A DNA stretch of 64,000 bases from an uncultured Muribaculaceae bacterium (GTDB lineage: Bacteria; Bacteroidota; Bacteroidia; Bacteroidales; Muribaculaceae), in assembly GCA_934675575.1 (NCBI GenBank), contig CAKUQQ010000006.1, positions 102,437 to 166,436 of the forward strand. The letters run 5' to 3'. A program made the translations under genes and the position numbers. Below are positions 47,719 through 57,374 of this stretch, piece by piece. The notes below the pieces were generated by a model. The model saw only the letters and a program-made list of their open reading frames with translations, had not been told where the DNA came from and ran no database searches. How positions within the stretch are numbered: the stretch's first letter is position 1; every line of letters begins with the position of its first letter.

Positions 47719-49657
47719 TCTCGAAAAAAGAAAATATGTCATTGGTGGTCTGATTGTGCTTATTGTCATAATCTACATCGGCCGTCTTTTTGAGCTGCAG
47801 GTGGTTGACACCCACTACAAGGAGAATGCCGACTCCAACGCCTTTCTGCGAAAGACCATTTATCCGTCGCGCGGACTGATTTATGACCGCAACGGCAAGC
47901 TCGTGGTCTATAACCAACCGGCATTCGACCTGGTGATGATTCCAAAAGACGTACAGCCTTTCGACACCACCGACTTCTGCAACACACTGCAAATCACGCG
48001 TGAGCAGTTTGACCAATATATGGCCGACATGAAAGACCCGCACAAAAACCGCAATTACTCGGCCTACACGCAGCAGATTTTCATGAATCACCTCTCGGCG
48101 CGCGACTATGGACGCATTCAGGAGAAACTCTATCGCTTTCCCGGATTTTTCATAGTGCAGCGCATTTTGCGAAAATATAACTACAACACCGCCGCCAACG
48201 TGCTCGGCGACATACGCGAGGTCAACGCCAACGACATTGAGAAGGACAGCTACTACCGCCCTGGCGACTACACGGGCGACCTCGGCATTGAGAAAAGCTA
48301 CGAGCCGTTTCTGCGTGGCCGCAAAGGCATGGAAATCCTGATTCGCGACGCACTCGGTAAGATTAAAGGAAAATATAAGAACGGCACGCGCGACGTGGCT
48401 CCAATATCCGGAAGCGACCTCAAGCTCAGCATCGACATCGACCTGCAGCAATATGGCGAGAAGCTTATGCAGAACAAGGTGGGTGCAATAGTGGCAATAG
48501 AGCCTGAAACAGGCGAAATTCTCGCTCTGGTGTCAAGCCCGTCATACGACCCATCACTGCTCATCGGCAAAGAGCGCGGCAAAAACTACCGCAAGCTCGT
48601 GAACAACCGCATGAAGCCACTCTTCGACCGTGCCATCATGGCGGCATATCCTCCAGGCTCCACATTCAAGCCCACACAAGGCTTGATTTTCCGCCAAGAA
48701 AAGATAATCTCGCTTTCCACCATGTTTCCGTGCCACCACGGCTACTCGTGGGGACGCCTGCATGTTGGCTGTCACGGCCATGCGTCGCCAATTTCGCTCA
48801 AACCGGCATTGCAGACGTCGTGCAACGCCTTTTTCTGCTATGGATTCAAATACATGATTGACAAGCGTTCCAAATATGGCAACCCGTCTAAAGCCTTTGA
48901 GGTGTGGAAAAAGCACCTTGTGTCTATGGGCTATGGCTACAAACTGGGGGTTGACCTGCCTGGCGAAAGCCGCGGTTTCATTCCCAACAGCGCCTACTAC
49001 GACAAAGCCTACGGCAAGGGACACTGGAGCGCAAACACCATCATATCCGACGCCATAGGCCAAGGCGAAGTGCTCGCCACGCCTCTGCAGATAGCCAACC
49101 TTTGCGCCACAATAGCCAATCGTGGCTACTACGTCACACCACACGTTGTGAAGCACATTTCTGGCGTTGGCATACTGAAAAAGAGCATTGAAAAGCATTT
49201 CCCCACCGTGGGACGCCAATACTACCCCGACATCGTGGCAGGTATGCGCATGGCTGTGCTTGGCGGCACATGCCGCTTAGCCGACATTCCAGGCCTTGAG
49301 GTGTGCGGCAAGACAGGCACGGCGCAAAACCCACACGGACGCGACCACTCTGCCTTCATGGGATTTGCCCCAATGAACCACCCGAAGATTGCCGTGTGTG
49401 TGTATGTGGAGAACGCGGGCTTTGGAGCCACATTCGGAGTGCCTATCGGCAGCCTTATGATTGAGAAATACCTCAACAAGGCCATTGCTCCGGGGCGTAT
49501 GCACATAGAAAACAGCATGGTCAACGCAAGCACAATAGGCGGCACCATCAAGAAAGGCAGCTTCGGCCGCCGCAGCACGTCATCGTCAAGCAGCAATGCC
49601 GACGTAGATTACGATAACATTAAAGTAGTTCACAGCGAAAACAATGAGTCTGAATAA
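47702..49657 (+). CDS. mrdA: Penicillin-binding protein 2 (elongation transpeptidase)
   Basis: 651 residues, class B PBP. Transmembrane helix at about 11-30, pedestal domain with YPSRGLIYDRNGKLVVYN, and a transpeptidase domain with nucleophile S320 in YPPGSTFKP (SxxK), SCN (373-375) and KTG (537-539). Start codon is GTG at 47702, inside mreD (17-base overlap); no better ATG exists nearby and the next genes are equally packed. The Ser/Asn-rich tail overlaps rodA by 14 bases. Makes peptide crosslinks with RodA as its glycosyltransferase partner. Confidence 0.96.
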   Translation: MRKDYNLEKRKYVIGGLIVLIVIIYIGRLFELQVVDTHYKENADSNAFLRKTIYPSRGLIYDRNGKLVVYNQPAFDLVMIPKDVQPFDTTDFCNTLQITREQFDQYMADMKDPHKNRNYSAYTQQIFMNHLSARDYGRIQEKLYRFPGFFIVQRILRKYNYNTAANVLGDIREVNANDIEKDSYYRPGDYTGDLGIEKSYEPFLRGRKGMEILIRDALGKIKGKYKNGTRDVAPISGSDLKLSIDIDLQQYGEKLMQNKVGAIVAIEPETGEILALVSSPSYDPSLLIGKERGKNYRKLVNNRMKPLFDRAIMAAYPPGSTFKPTQGLIFRQEKIISLSTMFPCHHGYSWGRLHVGCHGHASPISLKPALQTSCNAFFCYGFKYMIDKRSKYGNPSKAFEVWKKHLVSMGYGYKLGVDLPGESRGFIPNSAYYDKAYGKGHWSANTIISDAIGQGEVLATPLQIANLCATIANRGYYVTPHVVKHISGVGILKKSIEKHFPTVGRQYYPDIVAGMRMAVLGGTCRLADIPGLEVCGKTGTAQNPHGRDHSAFMGFAPMNHPKIAVCVYVENAGFGATFGVPIGSLMIEKYLNKAIAPGRMHIENSMVNASTIGGTIKKGSFGRRSTSSSSSNADVDYDNIKVVHSENNESE

Positions 49658-51113
49658 CGATAACGAAAACAACAACCTGCTACGCTCGGTTGACTGGTTC
49701 ACCATATTGCTCTACCTCACACTGGTGATTTCTGGAGCAATCAGCATCTATGCTGCCACCTACGACTTCGACCAGGCGAGCATGTTTGACTTTGCAGAAT
49801 TTTCAGGAAAGCAATTCTTGTGGATTGGGCTGTCGTTCGTCATAGGCTTCTCACTGCTGCTCATAGACAGGCGCATCTACGAGACCTATGCCTACCCCAT
49901 CTACATGTTCATGATTTTGCTGCTCATAGTCACGGCCATAATAGCCCCCGACGTCAAGGGTTCGCGGTCATGGATTGTGCTTGGGCCTGTGAGCCTGCAA
50001 CCAGCCGAGTTTGCCAAGTTTGCCACGGCTCTTGCGCTTGCCAAGCTGTTCAGCTCCTATCAGTTTGCCCTCAACAACTTGAAAAACTACGCCCAGGCTC
50101 TGCTCATCATTCTGTTGCCTGTGGTGTGCATCATCATGGAGCGCGAAACAGGCTCCGCCCTTGTGTATATGTCACTGTTTCTTGTGCTCTACCGCGAGGG
50201 CATGAGCGGATTTGTGCTGTTTTCGGCTTTCTGTGCCGTGGTCTATTTCGTTGTCACCATGAAGTATGCGGCACTCACGCTCATGGGCATACCCATGGGC
50301 ATATTCATAGTGTTCGTCATCATCATGGTTCTCACCGTGGGCATGCTCATCTTCTATTGCCGCTCATTCATTTTGAGCCGCAACGTCATCATAGGCTATC
50401 TTGTAGCAGGAGCTTTTGCTGGCACATTGGCATATTTCGGAATTGTCATCAACGGCTATGCGTTTTTCTTCACCGTGATAGGTATCACCATTGCCTACCT
50501 CTTGTTTGGCATGCTGCACGACGACCTAAAGAAAGTGCTCATAACCATTGTGTTCATCATTGTGTCAGTGCTGTTCATGTTCTCGGTCAACTATGCCTTC
50601 AACAACATTCTTGAGCCTCACCAGCAGATGCGCATCAAGGTCACACTCGGCATCGACGACGACTTGCGTGGAGCCGGCTACAACGTCAATCAGAGCAAAA
50701 TAGCCATAGGTTCGGGCGGACTGACCGGCAAAGGTTTCCTCAACGGCACACAAACAAAGCTAAAATATGTGCCAGAGCAGCACACCGACTTTATTTATTG
50801 CACTATAGGCGAGGAGCAGGGCTTTGTGGGGTCAACACTTGTGCTCATACTGTTTCTCACACTCATATTGCGCGTAATAGCCATTGCCGAGAGGCAACAC
50901 ACCGCATTCGGGCGAGTCTATGCCTACTGCGTGGCATCAATCCTCATCTTCCACCTTTCCATCAATGTGGGCATGGTTATAGGCATCTGCCCGGTGATTG
51001 GCATTCCATTGCCGTTTTTTAGCTATGGAGGCTCATCGCTGTGGGGCTTCACGTTCCTCCTGTTCATATTGCTGCGCATCGATGCCGACCGCAAGTCCTA
51101 TGGCGTGTGGTAA
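49644..51113 (+). CDS. rodA: SEDS peptidoglycan polymerase RodA
   Basis: 489 residues, longer than E. coli RodA (370) because of an extra hydrophobic stretch of some 100 residues in the middle (about residues 185-300), a feature I have seen in Bacteroidota RodA. Family motifs: GSRSWIVLGPVSLQPAEFAK near residue 110, and at the end GEEQGFVGSTLVL, NVGMVIGICPVIGIPLPFFSYGGSS. Polymerises lipid II together with PBP2. Last gene of the operon; its stop is 22 bases from the convergent permease gene. Confidence 0.96.
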   Translation: MSLNNDNENNNLLRSVDWFTILLYLTLVISGAISIYAATYDFDQASMFDFAEFSGKQFLWIGLSFVIGFSLLLIDRRIYETYAYPIYMFMILLLIVTAIIAPDVKGSRSWIVLGPVSLQPAEFAKFATALALAKLFSSYQFALNNLKNYAQALLIILLPVVCIIMERETGSALVYMSLFLVLYREGMSGFVLFSAFCAVVYFVVTMKYAALTLMGIPMGIFIVFVIIMVLTVGMLIFYCRSFILSRNVIIGYLVAGAFAGTLAYFGIVINGYAFFFTVIGITIAYLLFGMLHDDLKKVLITIVFIIVSVLFMFSVNYAFNNILEPHQQMRIKVTLGIDDDLRGAGYNVNQSKIAIGSGGLTGKGFLNGTQTKLKYVPEQHTDFIYCTIGEEQGFVGSTLVLILFLTLILRVIAIAERQHTAFGRVYAYCVASILIFHLSINVGMVIGICPVIGIPLPFFSYGGSSLWGFTFLLFILLRIDADRKSYGVW

Positions 51114-51135
51114 TCTAAATTTAAAATTCAGTTAA

Positions 51136-52374
51136 TCACGCATTTTCGTCTTGTTCCTGCTCGTCTTTCTTGTCGTGAGGCAAAAGCAGGTTGAGCACCA
51201 CACCCACTATTGCGCTCAAGCCAATGCCTGAGATAGAAAATTCGCCGCACGACAGCACAGCACCACCAATTCCCATTGTCAGCGTCACGCTCACAATAAT
51301 CACATTACGCGTGACATTCAGGTTCACATGGTTCTGCACCAAGTTTTGAACGCCCACCGAGGCTATTGTGCCGAAAAGCAGCAGCATTATTCCACCCAGC
51401 ACAGGCGATGGAATTGACTGCAGCAGCGCGCTCAGCTTGCCCACCACCGAAAACACTATTGCCGTCACGGCAGCTATGCGTATCACCTGCGGATTTGTCA
51501 CCTTGGTTATCGACATTGCACCTGTCACCTCGGAATATGTCGTCACTGGAGGGCCTCCCAAAAATGCCGACGCAAGGCAAGCAAGACCGTCGCCCAGCAT
51601 AGTGCGGTGCAAACCGGGAGTTTTCACGAAGTCTTTCTTTGCCACAGCACTCACCACATACACATCGCCTATGTGCTCTATCACCGGGGCTATTGCCACA
51701 GGAATCATATAGAGAAATGGGGCAAGTTCCATCTGTGGCAAGTGGTAGTTGGCTATCGCGCTCGGCAAGGCAAACCATGCTGCATCTTGCACTGGTTTGA
51801 AGTCAACAATGCCCATGAAGCAAGCCACCACATAACCCACAGCTATGCCACACACCACAGGCACCAGTTTCAGCAAGCCGTGCCCCAGTATCAGCACGAG
51901 AATTGCCGTGATTAGCGACACAAACGCCAGCGGCCAGTTTCCCTTGGCCATATCCACAGCGCTGCCCGACAGCGTCAGTCCTATCAAGATTATCACTGGG
52001 CCTATCACCACCGGAGGAAACACCTTGTCGAGAAATTTACGTCCCTGCCACTTGACGAGCGCGCTCATCACAAAATACACAAGCGACACTCCAGTCAGTC
52101 CGGCAAGTGTGCCTGCCATGCCCCACTGCTTGCTGGCTGCCAGAATAGGGGCTATGAACGCAAAGCTCGACCCAAGGAATATGGGCACTTTGCCCTTGGT
52201 GACCAGATGAAATATCAGCGTGCCCACTCCTGCGGCAAGCAAAGCCGTGGCAGGGTCCATGCCCACAAGAAGCGGCACAAGCACGGTGGCGCCAAAGGCC
52301 ACGAATAGAAACTGCACACCCACTATTCCTTTGCGCATGGGTGTAAGGTCTGTTGTTGGCATATTCTTTTTCAT
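51136..52374 (-). CDS. uraA: Uracil/xanthine permease (NCS2 family)
   Basis: 412 residues, about 14 membrane segments. The motifs of nucleobase-cation symporter 2 proteins are present: ATALLAAGVGTLIFHLVT early on, the substrate-site segment around APVIEHIGDVYVVSA, and GGPPVTTYSEVTGAMSITKV. By its similarity in these motifs to UraA it is more likely a uracil than a xanthine carrier. ATG at 52374 was chosen over an in-frame start 19 codons upstream that would overlap miaA. Read after miaA with a 40-base gap and no visible promoter, so probably cotranscribed with it. Confidence 0.88.
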   Translation of the reverse strand: MKKNMPTTDLTPMRKGIVGVQFLFVAFGATVLVPLLVGMDPATALLAAGVGTLIFHLVTKGKVPIFLGSSFAFIAPILAASKQWGMAGTLAGLTGVSLVYFVMSALVKWQGRKFLDKVFPPVVIGPVIILIGLTLSGSAVDMAKGNWPLAFVSLITAILVLILGHGLLKLVPVVCGIAVGYVVACFMGIVDFKPVQDAAWFALPSAIANYHLPQMELAPFLYMIPVAIAPVIEHIGDVYVVSAVAKKDFVKTPGLHRTMLGDGLACLASAFLGGPPVTTYSEVTGAMSITKVTNPQVIRIAAVTAIVFSVVGKLSALLQSIPSPVLGGIMLLLFGTIASVGVQNLVQNHVNLNVTRNVIIVSVTLTMGIGGAVLSCGEFSISGIGLSAIVGVVLNLLLPHDKKDEQEQDENA

Positions 52375-52414
52375 GTTTTTATGTTGTCTTTTTTTTGTGG
52401 GAAATGGCCTTGCA

Positions 52415-53347
52415 TCACTGTGCCAAGTCAAGCACAGCGTTCACAAAGTCCTCGTCAGGCATGTCGTGAGGCAGCCAGTTTATCTTTATGCCGCGGCGTT
52501 CCATTCCGCGAAACCACGTCATCTGCCGTTTGGCAAACTGGTGTATGGCAATCTCAAGTTGACGATACATTTCTTCGTAGCTCAACTGCCCTGTCACATA
52601 CATTGTCACAAATTTATACTCCAGTCCATAATACATCAAGTCTTCAGGCTTCACTCCGTGCTCCAGGAGCCGTTTAACCTCATCTATCATGCCACACTCC
52701 AGTCTGGCACGCAAACGCCGTGAGATGCGCTCTCTGCGAGCCTCACGGTCTATTTCCACACCCACCACCACGGCATTCTCCACCGGGTGTGGCTGTGTCT
52801 TGACTTTAAGCTCCGGATTGTCGTGATAATAGCGGCATATTTCTATTGCCCTTATGGCACGCTTTGTGGTGTCAACATCGGTCACATTGTGCAGTGTCTT
52901 GTATTGAGACAAGATTTCGGTAAGTTCTTCCAGAGTCTTGCCCTCAAGCGACCGCCTCAACTCTGCATTTTCTGGCACAGGCGGCAGTTCTATGCCCTTG
53001 AGCACACTTTCCACATACAGTCCTGTGCCGCCACACAGCACCGCGGCCTTGCCTCTGGCGGCAATATCGCCGAGTGCGGCCTTGCAGTCGCGTAGATACT
53101 CAAAAAGATTATACTTGTAGCCGGCATCACAAATGTCAATCATGTGATATGGCACATCGCCATATTCGTCAAGGTCCTTGCCTGTACCTATGTCCATGCC
53201 ACGATAAAGTTGCCTGGAGTCGGCACTCACTATCTCGCCCCCTATGCGTCTTGCCAGAGCCACGGCCTTAGCCGTCTTGCCCGAAGCCGTTGGGCCTGTT
53301 ATCACATACAGCGGTTTGTCGCCACTCGTCATGGCTCTATGCGTCAT
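52415..53347 (-). CDS. miaA: tRNA dimethylallyltransferase
   Basis: 310 residues. Adds the isopentenyl group to A37 of tRNAs that read U-starting codons. P-loop YVITGPTASGKTAKAVALA (residue 14), then EIVSADSRQLYRGMDIGTGK, GTGLYVESVLKGIELPP (short family motif), and KRQMTWFRGM near the C-terminus. ATG at 53347 overlaps the DPP IV stop (ATGA); a second ATG five codons later is possible. Confidence 0.96.
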   Translation of the reverse strand: MTHRAMTSGDKPLYVITGPTASGKTAKAVALARRIGGEIVSADSRQLYRGMDIGTGKDLDEYGDVPYHMIDICDAGYKYNLFEYLRDCKAALGDIAARGKAAVLCGGTGLYVESVLKGIELPPVPENAELRRSLEGKTLEELTEILSQYKTLHNVTDVDTTKRAIRAIEICRYYHDNPELKVKTQPHPVENAVVVGVEIDREARRERISRRLRARLECGMIDEVKRLLEHGVKPEDLMYYGLEYKFVTMYVTGQLSYEEMYRQLEIAIHQFAKRQMTWFRGMERRGIKINWLPHDMPDEDFVNAVLDLAQ

Positions 53348-55506
53348 TTGAGGTTGTCGTTGAAGAAGTTGAGCACTCGCTGATAGAGCGGAAACCTCAC
53401 GCCACAACCGTTAATGCTGTGATTCATGTTAGGGTAAACCATCATGTCAACTTGCTTGTTAAGACTTGTCATCTTTGCCACATATTGCATTTCGTTGACG
53501 ATATGCACATTGTCGTCGGCGCTGCCAAACATTATCAGCAGCTTACCCTTCTGGTTTGCCACATTGTCAAGTGGCGCGCTTGCCTTGTAGCCGGCGGCAT
53601 TCTCTTTTGGAGTGCGCATATAGCGCTCGGCATATATCGTGTCATAAAATCTCCACGACGTTACCGGCGCAATTGACACACCAGCCGCATATTTTGCGTT
53701 TGGTTGCGACATGGCCATAAGCACCTCATATCCGCCATAGCTCCAGCCCCAAATTCCAATCTTGTTTTTGTCAACCCAAGGTTTGCTTGCCATATAGTCG
53801 GCTGCTGCCACCTGGTCAATCGACTCATATTTGCCGAGGTTCATATACACAAGCGACTGAAACGCCTTGCCACGGCCACCGGTGCCACGACCGTCAACAC
53901 AGCATATCACATAGCCCTGCATGGCAAAATATTGCTGCCAGTCCACGCCCCACTGGTTGAGCACCTGCTGGCTGCCAGGTCCGCTGTATTGCGACATTAT
54001 CACCGGATATTTCTTCGATTCGTCAAAGTCAACAGGCTTTATTATATAGCCGTTAAGTTCCACACCGTCGCTTGTCATCTTGAAGAATTCCTTCTTTGGC
54101 ACAGCGCTTGAGCAATATGTCTTGGCATAATCCTCATTCATCTCAAGTTTGCGCACGGTCTTGTTGGCGGCGTTAACCACGGTGTATTGTGTGGGAGTGT
54201 TAATGTCGCTGAATTTCTTGATAAAATAAGAGAAATCGCTGCTGAATGTTGCCGACGTGGTTCCCACGCCACCGTCAAGTGCTTTCACCTTGCCTTTGGC
54301 ATCTACGCACTCCACCGTGCGGTTAAGCGGTCCATTGGTGCGCTGATAATAGAACAATCCACGCTTGGCATCGTGACCATAATAGGCAGTCACGTTTTCG
54401 TTGCCGGTGGTCAGTTGCTTTATCAAGGCTCCGCTGAGCGAGTATTGATAGAGCTGCGTGAAGCCAGACTTCTCGCTTGGAATCACAAAATATGTGTCGT
54501 AGTAACGCACCGAGTTGGCAAGCTCGCTGTCAAACCAAGTGTCCGACTTCTCGGCATACACGCTCTTGGCGATGAGTGAGCGCGGATTCACAGCATATAT
54601 GTGGAAATCGTTTTGAGTGCGGTTGAGTGTGCTGACCATGAGCTTGGTAGCGTCGCCGCTAAATGCCATGTGGGGTATGTAGTAGCCCACTCCGTCGGGC
54701 AGTTTGGCCGTCTTCAGCGTTCGGTTCTCCACATCATAGCACATCACGCTCACTTCAGAGTTCTTTTCACCGGCCACAGGATATTTGAAGTCAAAGCGTC
54801 CGGGATAAAGGGCATAGTCCTTGTTTGGCGAGCATGCTCCCTCATACATTGTCATTGAGTACATGGGCACTTGCGACTCGTCCCATCTGATAAACGCCAA
54901 TGTCAAGTTGTCAGGCGACCAGCACAGGCTGTTGAGCATGCCGAATTCCTCTTGATACACCCAGTCGGGCACACCGTTTATCACTTTGTTTCGCTCGCCA
55001 TCGGTAGTCACAGGCACCACAGTTCCATAGTCAAGTTTCTTGACAAACACGTTGTTGTCTTTCACAAACGCCACCATGCGGCCGTCGGGCGACAGTGTGG
55101 CTATCTCCTCACCGCCGGCATCACTAAGTTTAGTGAGCTTATTGTGCCTCACCTCATACACATAGTAGTCGGCACTGAACGAGTGGCGGTATATCGGCTC
55201 AGCAGATGTCCACAACAATATTTTGCCCTCGTCACTACTCATTTGATAGCCGTTCCAGCTCTTCACGTTGCAGTCGCGTGCCGTGCTGCTATCAAACACC
55301 ACTGCCGACTTGCCGTCGGCATAACCTATTTTCATTATTTTGGCACCGTCGTCGCTCAACTGATAGTAGCTGACGCCATCGGCTGCCGGCACCACTTCGC
55401 CTATGCCTTGCGGACGGCTTTGCGACAACACAAAATCTTGCAGCGTCAGGGCATTGGCACCCAAACAACTCACAACAAACAAAAGTGATAATAATATTGA
55501 TTTCAT
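53344..55506 (-). CDS. Dipeptidyl peptidase IV (S9 family), secreted
   Basis: 720 residues. Signal peptide MKSILLSLLFVVSCLGANA. The N-terminal beta-propeller includes the double-glutamate motif in WVYQEEFGML, which in DPP IV binds the substrate N-terminus and marks this as a dipeptidyl peptidase. The alpha/beta hydrolase domain has S589 in GWSYGGYE, D664 in FGSADDNVH and H696 in NMNHSI. It removes X-Pro or X-Ala dipeptides in the periplasm, for peptide nutrition. ATG at 55506 starts the signal peptide; a complete promoter lies 28 bases upstream. First gene of a run with miaA and uraA. Confidence 0.96.
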   Translation of the reverse strand: MKSILLSLLFVVSCLGANALTLQDFVLSQSRPQGIGEVVPAADGVSYYQLSDDGAKIMKIGYADGKSAVVFDSSTARDCNVKSWNGYQMSSDEGKILLWTSAEPIYRHSFSADYYVYEVRHNKLTKLSDAGGEEIATLSPDGRMVAFVKDNNVFVKKLDYGTVVPVTTDGERNKVINGVPDWVYQEEFGMLNSLCWSPDNLTLAFIRWDESQVPMYSMTMYEGACSPNKDYALYPGRFDFKYPVAGEKNSEVSVMCYDVENRTLKTAKLPDGVGYYIPHMAFSGDATKLMVSTLNRTQNDFHIYAVNPRSLIAKSVYAEKSDTWFDSELANSVRYYDTYFVIPSEKSGFTQLYQYSLSGALIKQLTTGNENVTAYYGHDAKRGLFYYQRTNGPLNRTVECVDAKGKVKALDGGVGTTSATFSSDFSYFIKKFSDINTPTQYTVVNAANKTVRKLEMNEDYAKTYCSSAVPKKEFFKMTSDGVELNGYIIKPVDFDESKKYPVIMSQYSGPGSQQVLNQWGVDWQQYFAMQGYVICCVDGRGTGGRGKAFQSLVYMNLGKYESIDQVAAADYMASKPWVDKNKIGIWGWSYGGYEVLMAMSQPNAKYAAGVSIAPVTSWRFYDTIYAERYMRTPKENAAGYKASAPLDNVANQKGKLLIMFGSADDNVHIVNEMQYVAKMTSLNKQVDMMVYPNMNHSINGCGVRFPLYQRVLNFFNDNLK

Positions 55507-55533
55507 AATAATGCGTTTTCTTGTTCCACTACA

Positions 55534-55564
55534 CAAATTTAGTTCAATTTGCCGTAAAACTCAA
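55534..55564 (-). promoter_or_regulatory. Promoter of DPP IV-miaA-uraA
   Basis: On the minus strand TTG (55564-55562), 20 bases, TAAATTTG (55541-55534). Confidence 0.72.
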
Positions 55565-55586
55565 ATCTCCACATTCTTTTCGCTTC

Positions 55587-55623
55587 CAAAAACAAAGCGA
55601 GGCTGGCAAAAGCCAACCTCGCT
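55587..55623 (-). terminator. Terminator of the etf-acyl-CoA dehydrogenase operon
   Basis: Stem AGCGAGG-TGGC / GCCA-CCTCGCT (one mismatch) with a 4-base loop, followed on the minus strand by TTGTTTTTGG, 30 bases after the dehydrogenase stop. Confidence 0.85.
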
Positions 55624-55652
55624 CCGGTATTGTTTAACCGACACGACAATTA

Positions 55653-57362
55653 TTATTCTTGTCTGAAGTCTTTCAAGTCATCAGCGTTGAAGTTCTTGAT
55701 GTAGAGATAGTGTCCGTTCACGTTCTCTTCTGCCATGCGCACATACACGTTTGCGCTCTTGGCAAACAGCTCTGAGTCGAGTGTGGCATCACCCAAGATG
55801 AGGAGCGACATGATGATTTCGGCAGTCATGTTGTAGAGGCGGCGAGCCAAGAAGTCGTGCAACTCTATGTTGTCTGCACCCTTCACATAGTTCACTGCAT
55901 CTTCATACAGCTCCACAAGCTTCTCCACACGAGCCTTAAGCGGCTTGAGGTCGTCGGCCACATCTTTTGCCAGCATATCCTTGATTATGCCGAGATAAGT
56001 GCCGTTGGTCACATAGCGAATGGCTGCCACCACCTGAAGCTGTGTAGTTCCCTCATATATCGAGAAGATTCTTGCGTCTCTAAACAAGCGTTGGCTCTTA
56101 TACTCCATGATGAAGCCCGAACCACCGTGTATCGATATTGCGTCATAAGCGTTCTGGTTTGCATACTCCGAGTTCATGCCCTTGGCAAGCGGAGTGAACG
56201 CATCGGCAAGACGGCTGTATTTCTTCAGTGTCTGACGCTCTTCCGGCTCCAGGCGACGGTCGCGCTGAATGTCCTCAAGCTCCTTATACATGTCAACGTA
56301 GCGCGCTGTCTGATAGAGCAGCGAGCGGCCAGCGTCGAGTTTTGCCTTCATGCGGCTAAGCATGTCATACACAGCCGGGAAAGTGATAATTTTCTTGCCA
56401 AACTGCATGCGCTCTTGAGCATAAGCCAAGCCTTGATTATAGGCTTCCTGCTCCACGCCCACACTCTGTGCGGCAATGCCCAGACGTGCGCCGTTCATAA
56501 GGCTCATCACATATTTAATCAAGCCGAGGCGAGTTGAACCCACGAGTTGGCATTTTGCATTCTTATACACAAGCTCGCATGTGGGTGAGCCATGAATACC
56601 GAGTTTGCTTTCTATGTGGCGCACCTTCACGCCGCCGTCTCTCTTGTCGTAAACAAACATTGACAAGCCACGACCGTCGTGTGTGCCAGCCTCGCTGCGG
56701 GCAAGCACCAGGTGAATGTCGCTGTCACCGTTGGTGATGAAACGCTTCACGCCGTTCAGACGCCAGCAGTTATTTTCCTCGTCAAATCTTGCCTTGAGCA
56801 TCACACGCTGCAAGTCGCTACCGGCATCTGGCTCTGTCAAGTCCATTGACATGGTTTCACCGGCGCACACGCGCGGAATGAACTCTTGGCGTTGCTCCTC
56901 GCTGCCGAACTCATACAGGGTGTCGATGCAGCTCTGCAAGCTCCACACGTTCTGGAAACCGGCATCAGCGGCCGAAATCATCTCGCTCAGCATTGAGAAC
57001 ACCGAGTTAGGTATGTTCAAGCCTCCGTAGCGGCGAGGCATGCTCACGCCCCACAAGCCAGCTTGACGTGTGGCCTTGAGGTTGTCGTAGGTCTTGCTGG
57101 CATACACCATGCGGCCGTCCACCAGGTGCGGACCTTCTTGGTCCACGCTCTCTGAGTTTGGCTCTATCACATTGGCTGCCACGTCGCCGGCTATTTCCAG
57201 CACCTTGTCGTATGAGTCGATAGCGTCCTCAAAGTTGTGAGGAGCATAGTCATATTTGTCTTTATCTGTGTAGTTGCGCTCTTTCAAATCCACTATCGCC
57301 TTCATTTCCGGGTGGTTCAAGTAGAATTTGAGTGCCTTATTATCGTTATAGTAATTAGCCAT
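55653..57362 (-). CDS. Acyl-CoA dehydrogenase family protein (long form)
   Basis: 569 residues. FAD enzyme that passes electrons to the EtfAB made by the two genes upstream. MSMDLTEPDAGSDLQ (residue 171) is the N-terminal signature, the catalytic base is E437 in IYEGTTQLQ, and FGKKIITFPAV precedes the helical domain. The extra N-terminal and C-terminal parts (about 190 residues longer than short-chain enzymes) put it with the long bacterial acyl-CoA dehydrogenases with a C-terminal extension. Substrate length unknown; in anaerobic Bacteroidales a butyryl/crotonyl-CoA type role is often proposed. Twelve bases after etfA. Confidence 0.93.
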   Translation of the reverse strand: MANYYNDNKALKFYLNHPEMKAIVDLKERNYTDKDKYDYAPHNFEDAIDSYDKVLEIAGDVAANVIEPNSESVDQEGPHLVDGRMVYASKTYDNLKATRQAGLWGVSMPRRYGGLNIPNSVFSMLSEMISAADAGFQNVWSLQSCIDTLYEFGSEEQRQEFIPRVCAGETMSMDLTEPDAGSDLQRVMLKARFDEENNCWRLNGVKRFITNGDSDIHLVLARSEAGTHDGRGLSMFVYDKRDGGVKVRHIESKLGIHGSPTCELVYKNAKCQLVGSTRLGLIKYVMSLMNGARLGIAAQSVGVEQEAYNQGLAYAQERMQFGKKIITFPAVYDMLSRMKAKLDAGRSLLYQTARYVDMYKELEDIQRDRRLEPEERQTLKKYSRLADAFTPLAKGMNSEYANQNAYDAISIHGGSGFIMEYKSQRLFRDARIFSIYEGTTQLQVVAAIRYVTNGTYLGIIKDMLAKDVADDLKPLKARVEKLVELYEDAVNYVKGADNIELHDFLARRLYNMTAEIIMSLLILGDATLDSELFAKSANVYVRMAEENVNGHYLYIKNFNADDLKDFRQE

Positions 57363-57374
57363 TGCTGTTATTGT

